The notes under the pieces were generated by a model. The model was not told the origin of the DNA. It was given only the letters and a program-made list of their open reading frames with translations, and did no database searches. Positions 24,333-34,180 of a stretch of 64,000 nt of DNA are shown here, piece after piece; the stretch's first letter is position 1; every line of letters starts with the position of its first letter. The translations under genes and the position numbers were made by a program. The stretch spans positions 128,366-192,365 of the forward strand of contig SZPK01000012.1 in the NCBI GenBank assembly GCA_030263665.1, read 5' to 3'. The stretch comes from Villigracilis sp024434165 (GTDB taxonomy: Bacteria > Chloroflexota > Anaerolineae > Anaerolineales > Villigracilaceae).

Positions 24333-25388
24333 TTGAACGAAACCCCGCTCCTCATCCGTCCCATGACCCTCGGCGAAATTCTGGATAAAGCCATCCGCCT
24401 CTATCGGCAGAATTTCCTGAAGTTCCTCGGCATCCTTGCAATTCCCTACATCCCGCTGACGCTCATCCAAATGGTCCTCTCGGTCTTGTACACGACCACT
24501 ACATTGCAATCCATCGTTGACCAAAGAGGCGATCCGTCTGAACTGCTGGGCAGGGGCATCGCGGCTATTGCCGGCATCATCATCTTTGGAATTGCAAACT
24601 TCATCCTTGTAAGCGGCTTTGCCACTGCGGCGCTCACCCGCGCTATCGCCAACAACTACATGAACAAGCCCATCGGCATTGTCGCTTCCTACCGGGCGAT
24701 TGCCAGCTCTGGCTGGAAACTGGTCCTGGCGCTCCTGCTGGCTGGCATCCTGGTCGTCATCCTGTTCTTCTGGGCGCTGGTCCCCATTGTCGGCTGGCTG
24801 AGCGGACCCGGCGTGGGCTTCTTCCTGTTGCTGATCGTCATTCCGCTTATCGCGCCCATCGCCGCGCTCGAAAACCTGGGCGTTTTGAACACGATCCGCC
24901 GCGCATGGGATATGGGACGCAGCCGCTTTTGGTGGCTGATCGGCTACGCCATCGTCCTGTTCCTGCTCGGTCATTTGATTGTCTCCGGTCCCGTTTACCT
25001 GCTTAGGACCGTGCTGCAATTTGCGTTCTACTCCCTGCCTGAGATTGATTACTCCATGCAGACGATGTTGAGCACCATCATCACCACCCTGGTCAGTCTG
25101 GCGCTGGGCTTGCTGTACACCCCCCTGCAGTTGACCATGATGACGGTCGTCTATTTCGACCTGCGCGCCCGCCACGAAGGGCTCGACCTGGCTTTACAAC
25201 TCGCTTCGCTGAACGAACCTCAAACGGCTGCCGCCCTGCCGGAAATCTCGACCAGGGAATCCACACCCTTGCTCACCGGTCTCGACCTGGGGCGCTTCGC
25301 CCTGCTTTCCCTGATCAGCATGGCGCTCCTGGGATGTTATTTCTTCTTCGTCTTTGTCTTTCTTGGGATAACCACCGCAGGGCTCTAA
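24333..25388 (+). CDS. Glycerophosphodiester-phosphodiesterase-type membrane-domain protein
   Basis: A 351-aa protein with six or more hydrophobic helices. The N-terminal RPMTLGEILDKAIRLY and the repeated FLKFLGIL/RRAWDMGRSRFW segments match the 'GPDPase_memb' type membrane domain, whose function is unknown. The true start is a TTG at 24333: it has GGGAGGAA 5 nt upstream, while the frame before it (from 24162) crosses the promoter (TATAAT at 24294-24299). It opens the block of membrane-complex genes that runs to 32360. Confidence 0.75.
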   Translation: MNETPLLIRPMTLGEILDKAIRLYRQNFLKFLGILAIPYIPLTLIQMVLSVLYTTTTLQSIVDQRGDPSELLGRGIAAIAGIIIFGIANFILVSGFATAALTRAIANNYMNKPIGIVASYRAIASSGWKLVLALLLAGILVVILFFWALVPIVGWLSGPGVGFFLLLIVIPLIAPIAALENLGVLNTIRRAWDMGRSRFWWLIGYAIVLFLLGHLIVSGPVYLLRTVLQFAFYSLPEIDYSMQTMLSTIITTLVSLALGLLYTPLQLTMMTVVYFDLRARHEGLDLALQLASLNEPQTAAALPEISTRESTPLLTGLDLGRFALLSLISMALLGCYFFFVFVFLGITTAGL

Positions 25389-25395
25389 ACCGAGG

Positions 25396-26361
25396 ATGAA
25401 AGTCTCCATCAAAACCGCCCTTTTGGTTCTCCTCCTTGCCTGTCTCTTCGGCTGGGCGGCGCGAAACGTTTTTGCAGAGTCAACTGCCATTACGGAAGAC
25501 CAGTATTGGGCGCTGGTGCAGGAATCGCGCGATATTGTCGCCGGGCTCGAAAATGCTGCGGGGGAGAGAACTTCGCAGGAACTGGAACAACTTGCGGCGC
25601 GGTGGGATGCGGTCACCGAAGTGGAGGTGGATGGACGAAGAATCCCGGTTGACCATCAATATCTGACCATCCTGATGAGGTCGAACCCGCCCGACCTCGA
25701 AAAATTGGATGCCCTTCTCGCCTCTTTCCTGGACGCTAAGCGGGATGCACCGATGGGAGTTTTTTCTCCCTCCGACCTTGCCCCCCTCAATGAGATTCTG
25801 GCGCGTCCCGAATTTCAATGGGAGGAAATCCCTCCCAACCCGGTCTCGGACTGGATCCAAAGGATTTTCGATACGCTGAACCGCTGGCTGAATGACCTCC
25901 TTGGCTTTACGTTCGATGTCATCGGCGCCGATGTGACAGCGTGGGTCATGGGCATCCTGCTCGTCCTGGTGTTCTTTTTTGTGTTCCGCACCCTGTTCGC
26001 CGATTTTCTGAACGAAACACAATTGAGCGGGGAAAACGACGGCGAGGAACCGCTCACTTCCGAAGCGGCGTTCGAAAAGGCGCAGCAGCTTTCGCGCGGC
26101 GGGGATTATCGTTCAGCCGTGCGGTATCTCTATCTTTCCACCTTGTTGATTTTGGATGAGCGCGGCGTGATGCGTTACGACCGCTCGAAGACCAACCGTG
26201 AGTATTTGCGCAGCGTCGCCGATGCGCCCGAACTTTCCAAACCGCTGGAAGAAGTCATCGAAGTGTTCGATAACGTCTGGTACGGCTACCATTCGCTGGG
26301 CGAGGAATCCTTCAAGCACTACAGCGACCGCGTGGAAGAACTGAAGGAGAAACGCTCATGA
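25396..26361 (+). CDS. DUF4129-domain membrane protein
   Basis: A 321-aa protein with an N-terminal signal or anchor (about 5-27), an extracytoplasmic region rich in Glu, one central helix (about 180-202) and a C-terminal cytoplasmic DUF4129 domain (about 220-321, FEKAQQLSRGGDYRSAVRYLYL). DUF4129 often occurs with DUF58 and MoxR and is thought to work with transglutaminase-like proteins at the envelope. Here no transglutaminase is present. The start is 7 nt after the previous gene and the 3' end overlaps the next ATG by 4 nt. Confidence 0.8.
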   Translation: MKVSIKTALLVLLLACLFGWAARNVFAESTAITEDQYWALVQESRDIVAGLENAAGERTSQELEQLAARWDAVTEVEVDGRRIPVDHQYLTILMRSNPPDLEKLDALLASFLDAKRDAPMGVFSPSDLAPLNEILARPEFQWEEIPPNPVSDWIQRIFDTLNRWLNDLLGFTFDVIGADVTAWVMGILLVLVFFFVFRTLFADFLNETQLSGENDGEEPLTSEAAFEKAQQLSRGGDYRSAVRYLYLSTLLILDERGVMRYDRSKTNREYLRSVADAPELSKPLEEVIEVFDNVWYGYHSLGEESFKHYSDRVEELKEKRS

Positions 26362-27497
26362 AGTTCTCCCGCGATACATGGCTGGGAGTCGGCATCCTGC
26401 TGGCGCTGGTGATCATTACTTCCATTGCCGCCGCCCAGCGGGCGGACGAACGGCGGATCCCATACCTGAGCACCTCCTCCCGGCCCGATGGAACCCTGGC
26501 ATTCAAACTCTGGCTGGATGAACTGGGATATGCTTCGGCGGAAGCCTTTTCGCTTTCCTTCAACCCCGAACCGGATATCAAAATCATCTTCATGATCCAG
26601 CCCTTTGTTTCCGTTACAGGCAACGAATGGAAACTGCTGGACCAATGGCTGGAACAAGGCGGCACGCTTGTCATCGCCGGCAGGAACGGCGTGACCGATG
26701 CCGCCATGGAGCACTTCGATTTCAATATCGAATACCTGCCGCAGCAGACGGAGGAAATCCTCCCCGCCCTGCCGCTCCTGAAATCACCAATTCTCGATTC
26801 AAAGGTCGCGCTTCGGACGGACCTCGGCATCGGCACCACGCGCACGGATTTCACCCCGCTGATGACCGCCAAAGGCAGGCCGGTAATGCTGACCTTCGAG
26901 CAGGGAAAAGGGCGCGTCATCCTTGCCACAACGCCGGAAACGTTCACCAACCGGGAACTCAAAAACCGGGCAACCGCCGAACTTATGCTGAACCTGCTCG
27001 CGTTTGCCGGTGAAAAGGGGGCAGTCCTTTTCGATGAATGGCATCATGGGTTTCAATCCGCGAGTGCGGTCGGACCCGAGCAGTGGCTGAGAAGTACACC
27101 CGGAGGTCACGCCATCCTGTTTGCGGTCTTCGTCGTCTTCATCGCCCTCATCCTTCAGGGACGTTCCTTCGGACGCCCCGTGCCGCTCAAGCATGAGATC
27201 AAGCGCCGCGGACCGATGGAACACGTCACTGCCGTTGCAAACCTGAACCGCAAGGCGGGACATCGCAGCGAAGTGGCAAGGCAATATCACAACCGGCTCA
27301 AACGCCGTCTGGGACATCGCTACCGCCTCGACCCATCCATGCAGGATGAAGAGTATGTGACGGCGCTCGCCGGTTACAACCCCGCCGTGGATAAAGAGGA
27401 ATTACTGCGCCTGCTGAAGCGCCTTTCGCAAACGGACATCGGCGAAGCGGAATTGCTGAAACTCTCCGCCGAAGCCGCAAAATGGATGACGGAGTAA
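26358..27497 (+). CDS. DUF4350-domain membrane protein
   Basis: A 379-aa protein: N-terminal helix (about 8-26), a large extracytoplasmic region with a Rossmann-like DUF4350 fold, a second helix (about 250-270) and a cytoplasmic tail with SRQYHNRLKR-like basic residues. DUF4350 is regularly adjacent to DUF4129, MoxR and DUF58, as here. The function is not established. The stop of the previous gene overlaps its start. Confidence 0.8.
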   Translation: MKFSRDTWLGVGILLALVIITSIAAAQRADERRIPYLSTSSRPDGTLAFKLWLDELGYASAEAFSLSFNPEPDIKIIFMIQPFVSVTGNEWKLLDQWLEQGGTLVIAGRNGVTDAAMEHFDFNIEYLPQQTEEILPALPLLKSPILDSKVALRTDLGIGTTRTDFTPLMTAKGRPVMLTFEQGKGRVILATTPETFTNRELKNRATAELMLNLLAFAGEKGAVLFDEWHHGFQSASAVGPEQWLRSTPGGHAILFAVFVVFIALILQGRSFGRPVPLKHEIKRRGPMEHVTAVANLNRKAGHRSEVARQYHNRLKRRLGHRYRLDPSMQDEEYVTALAGYNPAVDKEELLRLLKRLSQTDIGEAELLKLSAEAAKWMTE

Positions 27498-27528
27498 CCC
27501 GCCGGCGCGATCTTATTTTGGAGAGACC

Positions 27529-28485
27529 ATGCAAATCACAGAATTGAAACAGATCTTCGACACATTGAAAACCGAAGCCAACAAGGTTCTCGTCGGGCTG
27601 GACGATCCCTTTGAACTGCTGGTAGCGGCGTTGTTCAGCAACGGGCACGTCCTGCTCGAAGGCGTGCCCGGCACGGCAAAAACCCTGATGGCGAAAACGC
27701 TTGCCTTCATGGTGCAGGCACAGTTCACCCGCGTGCAATTCACGCCCGACCTGATGCCCTCGGACATCCTCGGCACCAGCGTGTTCGACATGAGCACCTC
27801 GCGCTTCTATCTCAAAAAGGGACCCATCTTCACCCAGCTGCTCCTCGCCGACGAAATCAACCGCGCCCCGGCGAAGACCCAGTCTGCACTGCTCGAAGCA
27901 ATGGAGGAAAGACAGGTCAATCTTGAAGGCGAGCGCCACCTGCTCGCCGCGCCTTTCATGGTCATTGCCACCCAAAACCCCATCGAATACGAAGGCACAT
28001 ATCCCCTGCCCGAAGCGCAGTTGGACCGTTTCATGTTCAAGGTGCTCGTGCCATATTCGCCGCAAAACGTGGAAGTGGAAATCCTGCGCCGCAACCACCG
28101 GGGTTTCGACGCCCATGACATCGAAAGCTCGGGCATCAACAAGGTCATCAGCGCCGAGCAGGTGATGGCAATTCGCAAATTGATCCAGGGAGTGACGGTG
28201 GAGGATGGAATCCTCAACTACATCGCCGCCATCAACGCCGCCAGCCGCCGCTCCCCGGACCTGCTGCTGGGCGCCAGTGCCAGAGCCGCCACTCACGTTT
28301 TGGCTTCCGCCAAGACCTTTGCCGCCATGCAGGGACGCGATTTCGTCACGCCGGACGATGTGAAGTACGTCGTCCCGGCGGTATTCCGTCACCGGGTGCT
28401 GTTGAAGCCCGAAGCCGAAATCGAAGGCTTGGATGCCGATGCGGTCATCAGCCGCGTGCTGGCTTCTGTCGAAGTGCCAAGGTAA
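27529..28485 (+). CDS. MoxR-family AAA+ ATPase
   Basis: A 318-aa AAA+ ATPase, usually a chaperone that matures or assembles a partner complex. Walker A GVPGTAKT (about 45-52), Walker B LLLADEINRAP (about 104), sensor-1 IATQNPIE and an arginine-finger-type PEAQLDR are present. Adjacent DUF58, DUF4129 and DUF4350 genes make the usual MoxR-DUF58 module. Ribosome-binding site ggagag. Which proteins it remodels is unknown. Confidence 0.9.
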   Translation: MQITELKQIFDTLKTEANKVLVGLDDPFELLVAALFSNGHVLLEGVPGTAKTLMAKTLAFMVQAQFTRVQFTPDLMPSDILGTSVFDMSTSRFYLKKGPIFTQLLLADEINRAPAKTQSALLEAMEERQVNLEGERHLLAAPFMVIATQNPIEYEGTYPLPEAQLDRFMFKVLVPYSPQNVEVEILRRNHRGFDAHDIESSGINKVISAEQVMAIRKLIQGVTVEDGILNYIAAINAASRRSPDLLLGASARAATHVLASAKTFAAMQGRDFVTPDDVKYVVPAVFRHRVLLKPEAEIEGLDADAVISRVLASVEVPR

Positions 28486-28560
28486 TGATTTCAGGTGCGA
28501 AAACGCTCCCTCCGGCAGTGTGAGCGGGTTTTGCGCTGCGAACCATCTTCATAGAAAATA

Positions 28561-29871
28561 ATGCTCCCTTCAACTCGCGGTGTTCTTGTATTGCTGCTTG
28601 CCGTCCCGCTCATTGCGCTGGGCGCATTGATTCGCGGCGTGGAATGGCTGGGCTGGGTCTATGCCCTGTTTGCGCTCGCCATGTTCTACGCGGACTGGCG
28701 CATGGCAGGCGGGGTTCAACGCTTCGATGTGGAACGCAAACATGAAAACAAACTCTCGCTTGGCGTGCAGAACCCCGTCACGCTCAATGTGAGAAACCGC
28801 TTGCGCCGCGGCACCAGTTTCCAGGTCCGCGATGAAGCGCCGGAGGAATTTCAGATCGAGACGAGGGTCATGGAGGGCAGTGTCCCGCCGCTGGGGACGT
28901 GGAGACAGATCTATCATCTTCAACCGCTGCGGCGCGGCGATTACAGGTTTGGCAACATCACGTTGCGATGGCGCGGTCCGCTTGGACTGGTGTATCGCCA
29001 GGGGGTGGTGCAGGCGGAGACGCCCGTGAAGGTGTACCCGAACTTGATGGACGTGCGCAAGTACGACCTGATGCTGAGAAAGAACCGCTTGCAGGAGATG
29101 GGATTGCGGCACACCCGCATGTTCGGCGAAGGGACGGAGTTCGAACGCCTGCGCGAGTATTTGCCCGATGATGAATACCGCCGCATCAACTGGAAGGCGA
29201 CGGCGCGGCGTCATCGCCCGGTGACGGTGCAGTACCAAACCGAAAGAAGCCAGACTGTGATTGCGGTATTGGATACGGGACGCATGATGCAGTCGCCCGT
29301 GGCGAACATCGCCAAGTTGGATTATGCCGTGAACGCAGTTTTGTTTTTGGGGTATGTTGCCACAGGCAAGGGCGACCGCGTGGGCGTGATGAGTTTCGCC
29401 GATGATGTCAGTCATTATCTCGCGCCCAGGCAGGGACGCGGTCAGTTCTACCGGATGCTGGAGGTTTTGTACGCAGTGGACGCCCAGCCAGTGGAACCAA
29501 ACTACCGCAAGGCGCTGACGTATCTTGCAGTAAAGCAGAGACGGCGCGCGCTCGTGGTCATTTTTACGGATTTAAGCAGCGGCGCAAGTTTGGATTCGCT
29601 CGTGGCGCAGGTTTCACTGCTGGCGCGCTCGAGCCTGCCATTGGTGGTGACCATCAGCGACCCGGATGTGCACGCCGCCGCCGATCAGGTTCCGACGGAT
29701 ATGCTGTCGGTGTATCAGCGTGCGAGCGCCGCGCACATGCTCGATGAACGCCGCCTGGTGCTGGATACGCTCCGTAAACGCGGGGTGCTGACGCTGGACG
29801 TGCCCGCCAACCAACTTTCGCTGGCGGTGATCAACCGGTATTTGGAATTGAAGGGCAGGACGATGCTGTAG
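28561..29871 (+). CDS. DUF58-domain protein (VWA-like)
   Basis: A 436-aa protein with two N-terminal helices (about 5-45) and a C-terminal DUF58/VWA-like region. The diagnostic segment is near 195-215 (FERLREYLPDDEYRRINWKA, starting with EFERLR), and an N-terminal beta-rich part resembles a Fn3-like domain. DUF58 proteins are the usual substrates or partners of MoxR ATPases. It starts 75 nt after moxR and shares its strand. A hairpin-like AAAACGCTC/GAGCGGGTTTT pairing lies in the gap. Confidence 0.87.
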   Translation: MLPSTRGVLVLLLAVPLIALGALIRGVEWLGWVYALFALAMFYADWRMAGGVQRFDVERKHENKLSLGVQNPVTLNVRNRLRRGTSFQVRDEAPEEFQIETRVMEGSVPPLGTWRQIYHLQPLRRGDYRFGNITLRWRGPLGLVYRQGVVQAETPVKVYPNLMDVRKYDLMLRKNRLQEMGLRHTRMFGEGTEFERLREYLPDDEYRRINWKATARRHRPVTVQYQTERSQTVIAVLDTGRMMQSPVANIAKLDYAVNAVLFLGYVATGKGDRVGVMSFADDVSHYLAPRQGRGQFYRMLEVLYAVDAQPVEPNYRKALTYLAVKQRRRALVVIFTDLSSGASLDSLVAQVSLLARSSLPLVVTISDPDVHAAADQVPTDMLSVYQRASAAHMLDERRLVLDTLRKRGVLTLDVPANQLSLAVINRYLELKGRTML

Positions 29872-29928
29872 GTTGAAACCATAATTCAAGGTCCCCAGTG
29901 CCCTCCGCGATAAAATGGATATGGCGAA

Positions 29929-30909
29929 TTATTCGAATTTCCACGTTTTTTGTTTTTCCCGTCCTGCCGTGAACAAATATGAATACATCAATACGCCGGA
30001 GAGGATGCCCACGCCCCACTTCACAAACCAGGGCATGGCTTCGTTGGGCGAGATAAAACCTTCGATGATTCCGGCGAGGACCAGCCAGGGGACGGCGCCG
30101 CCCAGCAATTGAACGGCTTTGCGCGCGGCGATGGCGAGCGCGTCGCGCCGGCGCATGAGACCCGGCCGCAGTAGAGCCCACCCCAGCATCAAGCCGGAGC
30201 CGCCTGCCATGAAGATGACGCTCAGTTCGATGACGCCGTGCCCGACCACGAAGGTGGCGAGTTCAAAGCCAATGTCGTGGTAACTGGTCAAGCCCAACAG
30301 CCCGCCGAGGATCAAACCGTTTTGCACCAAAATCCACAACGTGAACAAACCGCCGCTCACACCGCTGGCAAATGCCAGAAAGGATACGCGGATATTGTTT
30401 TGCATGATGAACGAGGAGGCGTAGGGTCTTTCCTCCATCGAGATGTCAATCCACAATTCCTTGTTTTCGACGATGGGGATCAGGCTTTGCACTTCCGCAG
30501 GCAAGAGCCAGATGGCGGAATCCGGCGATGCCGCCACGGCAAAGCCGGATGCCAAAGCCGGTATGATAAACATCAGAAAGGCGCTCAGGGTGAATATGAA
30601 TGTCTCGCGGAACAGGCGCGGGAAACCGCGCAGGGCGAAATCCACGAGGTTTCTCCACGCGAGCGGTTCGCCCTGGTAAAGGACGGAATGCGTGCGCGCC
30701 ACAAGCTGATTGAGGAACCGGGTGATGCGGTGACGGGGAAAGTCCCGTTTGGCGAGCGCCAGGTCCGAGCTGGCTGCCCGATACAGGCTGGCAAGCCGTT
30801 CCACGTCCGAGGTGGTGAGGCGTTGTACATCTTTTTGGGTGCGTTCGAGCAGTTCGCTCAAAAGTTCCCATTCGCGCCTGCGCGACTGGTAAAATTCATC
30901 AACATTCAT
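29929..30909 (-). CDS. Stage II sporulation protein M-like membrane protein
   Basis: A 326-aa protein with a soluble N-terminal third (FYQSRRREWELLSELLER) and about 6 helices, of the SpoIIM/DUF95 family. In Bacillus SpoIIM takes part in peptidoglycan remodelling during engulfment; in non-sporulating genomes the family travels with MoxR, DUF58 and RDD proteins and its role is unknown. It is on the opposite strand from the neighbours, convergent with DUF58 and divergent from the RDD gene. Confidence 0.82.
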   Translation of the reverse strand: MNVDEFYQSRRREWELLSELLERTQKDVQRLTTSDVERLASLYRAASSDLALAKRDFPRHRITRFLNQLVARTHSVLYQGEPLAWRNLVDFALRGFPRLFRETFIFTLSAFLMFIIPALASGFAVAASPDSAIWLLPAEVQSLIPIVENKELWIDISMEERPYASSFIMQNNIRVSFLAFASGVSGGLFTLWILVQNGLILGGLLGLTSYHDIGFELATFVVGHGVIELSVIFMAGGSGLMLGWALLRPGLMRRRDALAIAARKAVQLLGGAVPWLVLAGIIEGFISPNEAMPWFVKWGVGILSGVLMYSYLFTAGREKQKTWKFE

Positions 30910-30967
30910 CGTGACCTATCTTTCGGGGAGAGCATCCCGCCATTTCAAGGATTGAACAATTATACCC

Positions 30968-31759
30968 ATGACAGACTCAAACGACCTTCTTAAAATTGAC
31001 ACGCCCGAAAATGTAACCTTCGATTACGACATTGCAGGCATCGGCTCGCGCTTCCTTGCGGCGCTGATTGACACCGCCCTGATCGTCATTGTGCAGGTGA
31101 TCCTCTTCGGCGGGGTGATTCTGGTTATAAGCCTGCCGCAGGTAGAAATGACGGGTGCCGTTGCAAGCTGGCTGTTTGCCATTGCCGGGCTGGTGAGTTT
31201 CGTGTTCTTGTGGGGCTACTATATCTTCTTCGAGATCCTTTGGAACGGGCAGACGCCCGGCAAACGGCAGATTGGATTGCGGGTCATCCGCGTGGATGGG
31301 ACGCCCGTGAGCGCCAGCGAAGTGATTATCCGCAACCTCGTCCGCATCATTGATTTTCTGCCAAGCGCTTACGGCATCGGCGTGGTGACCATGTTCATCA
31401 ACCCCAATTCGCGCCGCGTGGGAGACCTTGCCGCGGGCACCATCGTGGTGCATGACCGCGCCGTTAAGAACCTCAGCGACCTTTCGCCCGTGCGCCCGTC
31501 CTCGCTGGCTGTGCCGGGAGCGCAGGCGTATCTGCCGGAGGGCTTCCCGGTGGAGCAGGTTTCGGAACACGAATTGCATATCATCGAGGAATTCCTTTCG
31601 CGCCGGAAGAGCCTCTCCAACAGTTCGAAGCTTGCGCATCACATTCTCACCTCGATCGTGACCCGCCTGGGACTGCCCGCTGATTCCGTGCCTTTTGCCC
31701 ACTCCGAATTCATTCTCGCCGAGATTTACAGCGCGCGCAGGTCGGGGGCATCGGAATAA
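30968..31759 (+). CDS. RDD-family membrane protein
   Basis: A 263-aa protein whose first ~150 residues are an RDD domain: GIGSRFLAALIDT near residue 19 (the R..D pattern), two or three helices and a GKRQIGLRVIRVDG loop. RDD proteins have been proposed to be transporters or accessory membrane proteins. The C-terminal ~100 residues are soluble and helical. It shares a 58-bp divergent spacer with SpoIIM. Part of the envelope-associated block. Molecular function unknown. Confidence 0.82.
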   Translation: MTDSNDLLKIDTPENVTFDYDIAGIGSRFLAALIDTALIVIVQVILFGGVILVISLPQVEMTGAVASWLFAIAGLVSFVFLWGYYIFFEILWNGQTPGKRQIGLRVIRVDGTPVSASEVIIRNLVRIIDFLPSAYGIGVVTMFINPNSRRVGDLAAGTIVVHDRAVKNLSDLSPVRPSSLAVPGAQAYLPEGFPVEQVSEHELHIIEEFLSRRKSLSNSSKLAHHILTSIVTRLGLPADSVPFAHSEFILAEIYSARRSGASE

Positions 31760-31784
31760 CAAATCAAGAACAAGGAGACCATTT

Positions 31785-32360
31785 ATGAGCGAATCGAAAA
31801 AAATTTGGATCGCCTTTGCGGTCGTGGGAGTCCTCTGCTGCTGCATGGCAGGCGGCGCCTATTGGGGATTGAACCGGTTTAGCAAAAGCATAGAGAACAT
31901 GGCGAAAGGCGACCCGACCGCCATTGCGGAAATACAGGAGGAGATTGCGGAATTCGACATACCGTCCGGCTACCAGCCGATGGCGATGTCCCTGCTGATG
32001 TACGACATCTTTTATCTGACGCCGGAAACCCCGGAGGACGGACCGATGATCATGCTGATGCAATATGGCGGCATGATCTCTGCAAACCGCGAGGAAATGG
32101 AACGCAGTTTGCGGGAAGCCGCCGAACAACAGAACCCCCAGCCGGGCGTGTCCATGCAGGTGGTGGATTCGTTCGAAACGGTCATTCGCGGCGAGACCGT
32201 CACGGTAACCGTGAGCGAAGGGGAAACCGGCGTGCTGACCATGCGTCAATGGATGGCCATCTTCGAGGGCAATAACGGACCGGTCATTCTGATGATACAG
32301 GGAGATACCAGCGCATGGGACGATCAGATGCTGAAGGATTTCATCCAGTCCATAAAATGA
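31785..32360 (+). CDS. Uncharacterised single-helix membrane protein
   Basis: 191 aa: one N-terminal helix (about 8-27, with CCCC just inside it) and an acidic extracytoplasmic domain of about 160 residues. The start at 31785 is chosen because aaggag lies 9 nt upstream; the extension to 31695 overlaps the RDD gene. It resembles single-span proteins of unknown function with a beta-rich fold. It is most likely cotranscribed with RDD. Confidence 0.65.
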   Translation: MSESKKIWIAFAVVGVLCCCMAGGAYWGLNRFSKSIENMAKGDPTAIAEIQEEIAEFDIPSGYQPMAMSLLMYDIFYLTPETPEDGPMIMLMQYGGMISANREEMERSLREAAEQQNPQPGVSMQVVDSFETVIRGETVTVTVSEGETGVLTMRQWMAIFEGNNGPVILMIQGDTSAWDDQMLKDFIQSIK

Positions 32361-32434
32361 ATCTTCTCTCGATGGGTTGAAGCCTGCCCCTTGGAACCTG
32401 CCTCACCATCAATTTCGGGAAGGATACCGGGGCG

Positions 32435-32449
32435 TATAATCCACGCATG
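32435..32449 (+). promoter_or_regulatory. -10 element six bases before an ATG
   Basis: TATAAT (32435-32440) followed by 6 nt and the ATG at 32447. This is the same geometry as at 10651 and implies a leaderless transcript. No ribosome-binding site is seen. Confidence 0.5.
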
Positions 32450-33991
32450 AATCGCAAACTCGACCTTCCCGCCCTTCTGCTTTTCGCCGCCCTGCTCTTC
32501 GGGGTCATCGTCCGTTTTTATCCCGCCGCCGCGAACGGGTTTCCGCTCAACGACGGCGGGATGTTCTACACGATGACGCAGGACTTGAAGGCAAACGGAT
32601 ACGCGCTCCCGGAATTCACAACCTACAACCAGGCGGATATTCCCTTCGCCTACCCGCCCTTCGGATTTTACGCCGCCGCGCTTCTTTCCGCGCCCGCGCC
32701 TGGTTCCGGTCTATGGGTCTTTCTCTACCTCCCGGCTTTCGTCAACTCTCTCGCCATGCTGGCGTTTTACCTGTTCGCCAGGGAGATTCTCAACTCGCGC
32801 CTGACCGCCGTACTGGCGGCGTTGTTCTATGTTCTCCTGCCGCACTCGTTCGTCTGGCAGGTGATGGGCGGAGGAATCACCCGCGCCTTCGGCATGTTGT
32901 TCCTGCTGTTGACGCTCTGGCAGGCGGCACAATTATTCAGAAATTACAAACCCAAACACCTCGCGCTTGCCATCCTCTTCGGCGCAGGAGCAGTGACCAG
33001 CCACCCGCAGACGGCGCTGCACGCGGCTTTGGGCGGATTCCTGCTTTTCCTTTTTTATGGGCGCGGCAAACGCAGCCTGCTCTTCGCCGTTTTGGTCGGG
33101 TTGGGTGTGGCGTTGCTCAGCGCGCCCTGGTGGGGGACGGCGCTGTCGCGTCATGGCTTGGAGCCGTTCCTGTCCGCCGGGGGGACGAGTCCACGCACGC
33201 TTGAATCGTACCTCTCGATTCTGAGCGTCAACTCGCTGGAAGATTATCTCGTTCTGCCCGTTCTTGCGCTGGCGTTCATCGGGTTTTTCTTTGTCCGGCA
33301 GGCGCCGTTCAATCGGTATTTCCCGCCTGCATGGGCGGCGCTTGCCGTCCTGCTCGACCCGCGCGGCGGAGACGGGTTCGCCCTGCTTGCCCTGCTCCTC
33401 CTGGCAGGCGGCGGGCTGGTCATACTCTCCGCGTGGATCAGCCGTGAAAAGGACGAACAGCCCGAACGTCTGATGATGAAGCGCGGGAACTCGGCTCTGC
33501 TTTTCGGGCTGACGATCTTCCTCCTGCTCGGCGGAATCGTCTTCGACTTCCAACTGGTCAACACAAGTTTGAAGACGAAGGATTTGGAACTGATCGAATG
33601 GGTCGAGGCGAACACGGCGGACGGCGCGTTCCTGCTGGCAACGGGACGCGAGTTTTCGATGAGCGACCCTTTGCAGGAATGGTTCCCCGCCCTGACGAGA
33701 CGCAGGAGCCTGACCACGATGCAGGGATTGGAATGGACGCTTGCGGGCAATTTCTTCCCCTGGTACGAACAGGTGACCGCGTTCCAGCGCTGCGCCGATA
33801 TTCTGTGCGTGACGGAATGGGCAGCGCGCAACGGCGTGGAGTACGATTATTTGATCGTGCTGATTCCCGATGAAGACGATACGGGCGGTTTGAGCGAGTC
33901 GCTGAGGAGTTTGGGTATCTCTGCGCGGGGTTCGGATTCGCACGTTCTGATCTTCGAATCGGATCATGCGCTGATATTTCAGGTTCGATAA
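32447..33991 (+). CDS. Multi-pass membrane protein, possible GT-C glycosyltransferase
   Basis: A 514-aa protein with about 11 helices and a soluble C-terminal ~110 residues (WVEANTADGAFLLATGREF). It has the organisation of GT-C glycosyltransferases such as the oligosaccharyltransferase/PMT-like proteins, with an early acidic loop (NDGGMFYTMTQDLKANG). No catalytic residue can be identified with confidence. It stands alone between the RDD block and a repeat-rich terminator region. Confidence 0.65.
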   Translation: MNRKLDLPALLLFAALLFGVIVRFYPAAANGFPLNDGGMFYTMTQDLKANGYALPEFTTYNQADIPFAYPPFGFYAAALLSAPAPGSGLWVFLYLPAFVNSLAMLAFYLFAREILNSRLTAVLAALFYVLLPHSFVWQVMGGGITRAFGMLFLLLTLWQAAQLFRNYKPKHLALAILFGAGAVTSHPQTALHAALGGFLLFLFYGRGKRSLLFAVLVGLGVALLSAPWWGTALSRHGLEPFLSAGGTSPRTLESYLSILSVNSLEDYLVLPVLALAFIGFFFVRQAPFNRYFPPAWAALAVLLDPRGGDGFALLALLLLAGGGLVILSAWISREKDEQPERLMMKRGNSALLFGLTIFLLLGGIVFDFQLVNTSLKTKDLELIEWVEANTADGAFLLATGREFSMSDPLQEWFPALTRRRSLTTMQGLEWTLAGNFFPWYEQVTAFQRCADILCVTEWAARNGVEYDYLIVLIPDEDDTGGLSESLRSLGISARGSDSHVLIFESDHALIFQVR

Positions 33992-34015
33992 TAGACCTCT
34001 TGCAAAAGTCAACTG

Positions 34016-34082
34016 CAGGTCAGGCTCGCAGCCTGACATAATCTTGGTTTGGGGGATTGGGCGGGTTTTCAACCTGCCCAAC
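34016..34082. repeat. Two short hairpins after the membrane protein gene
   Basis: GTCAGGCTCGCAGCCTGAC and GGGCGGGTTTTCAACCTGCCC are inverted repeats with 3-5-nt loops, of the same 'caggc...gcctg' style found elsewhere in the window. They fill the gap between 33992 and 34180. No coding sequence is seen. Confidence 0.5.
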
Positions 34083-34180
34083 AAATACGTATGCAAAAGG
34101 TTTAATGGATTTTAGCAGGGGATTCATGCTGCTCCGCAAAGGCGGGATGAATCTCGCGGTACTGCGTAAGGCGAGTCGTT

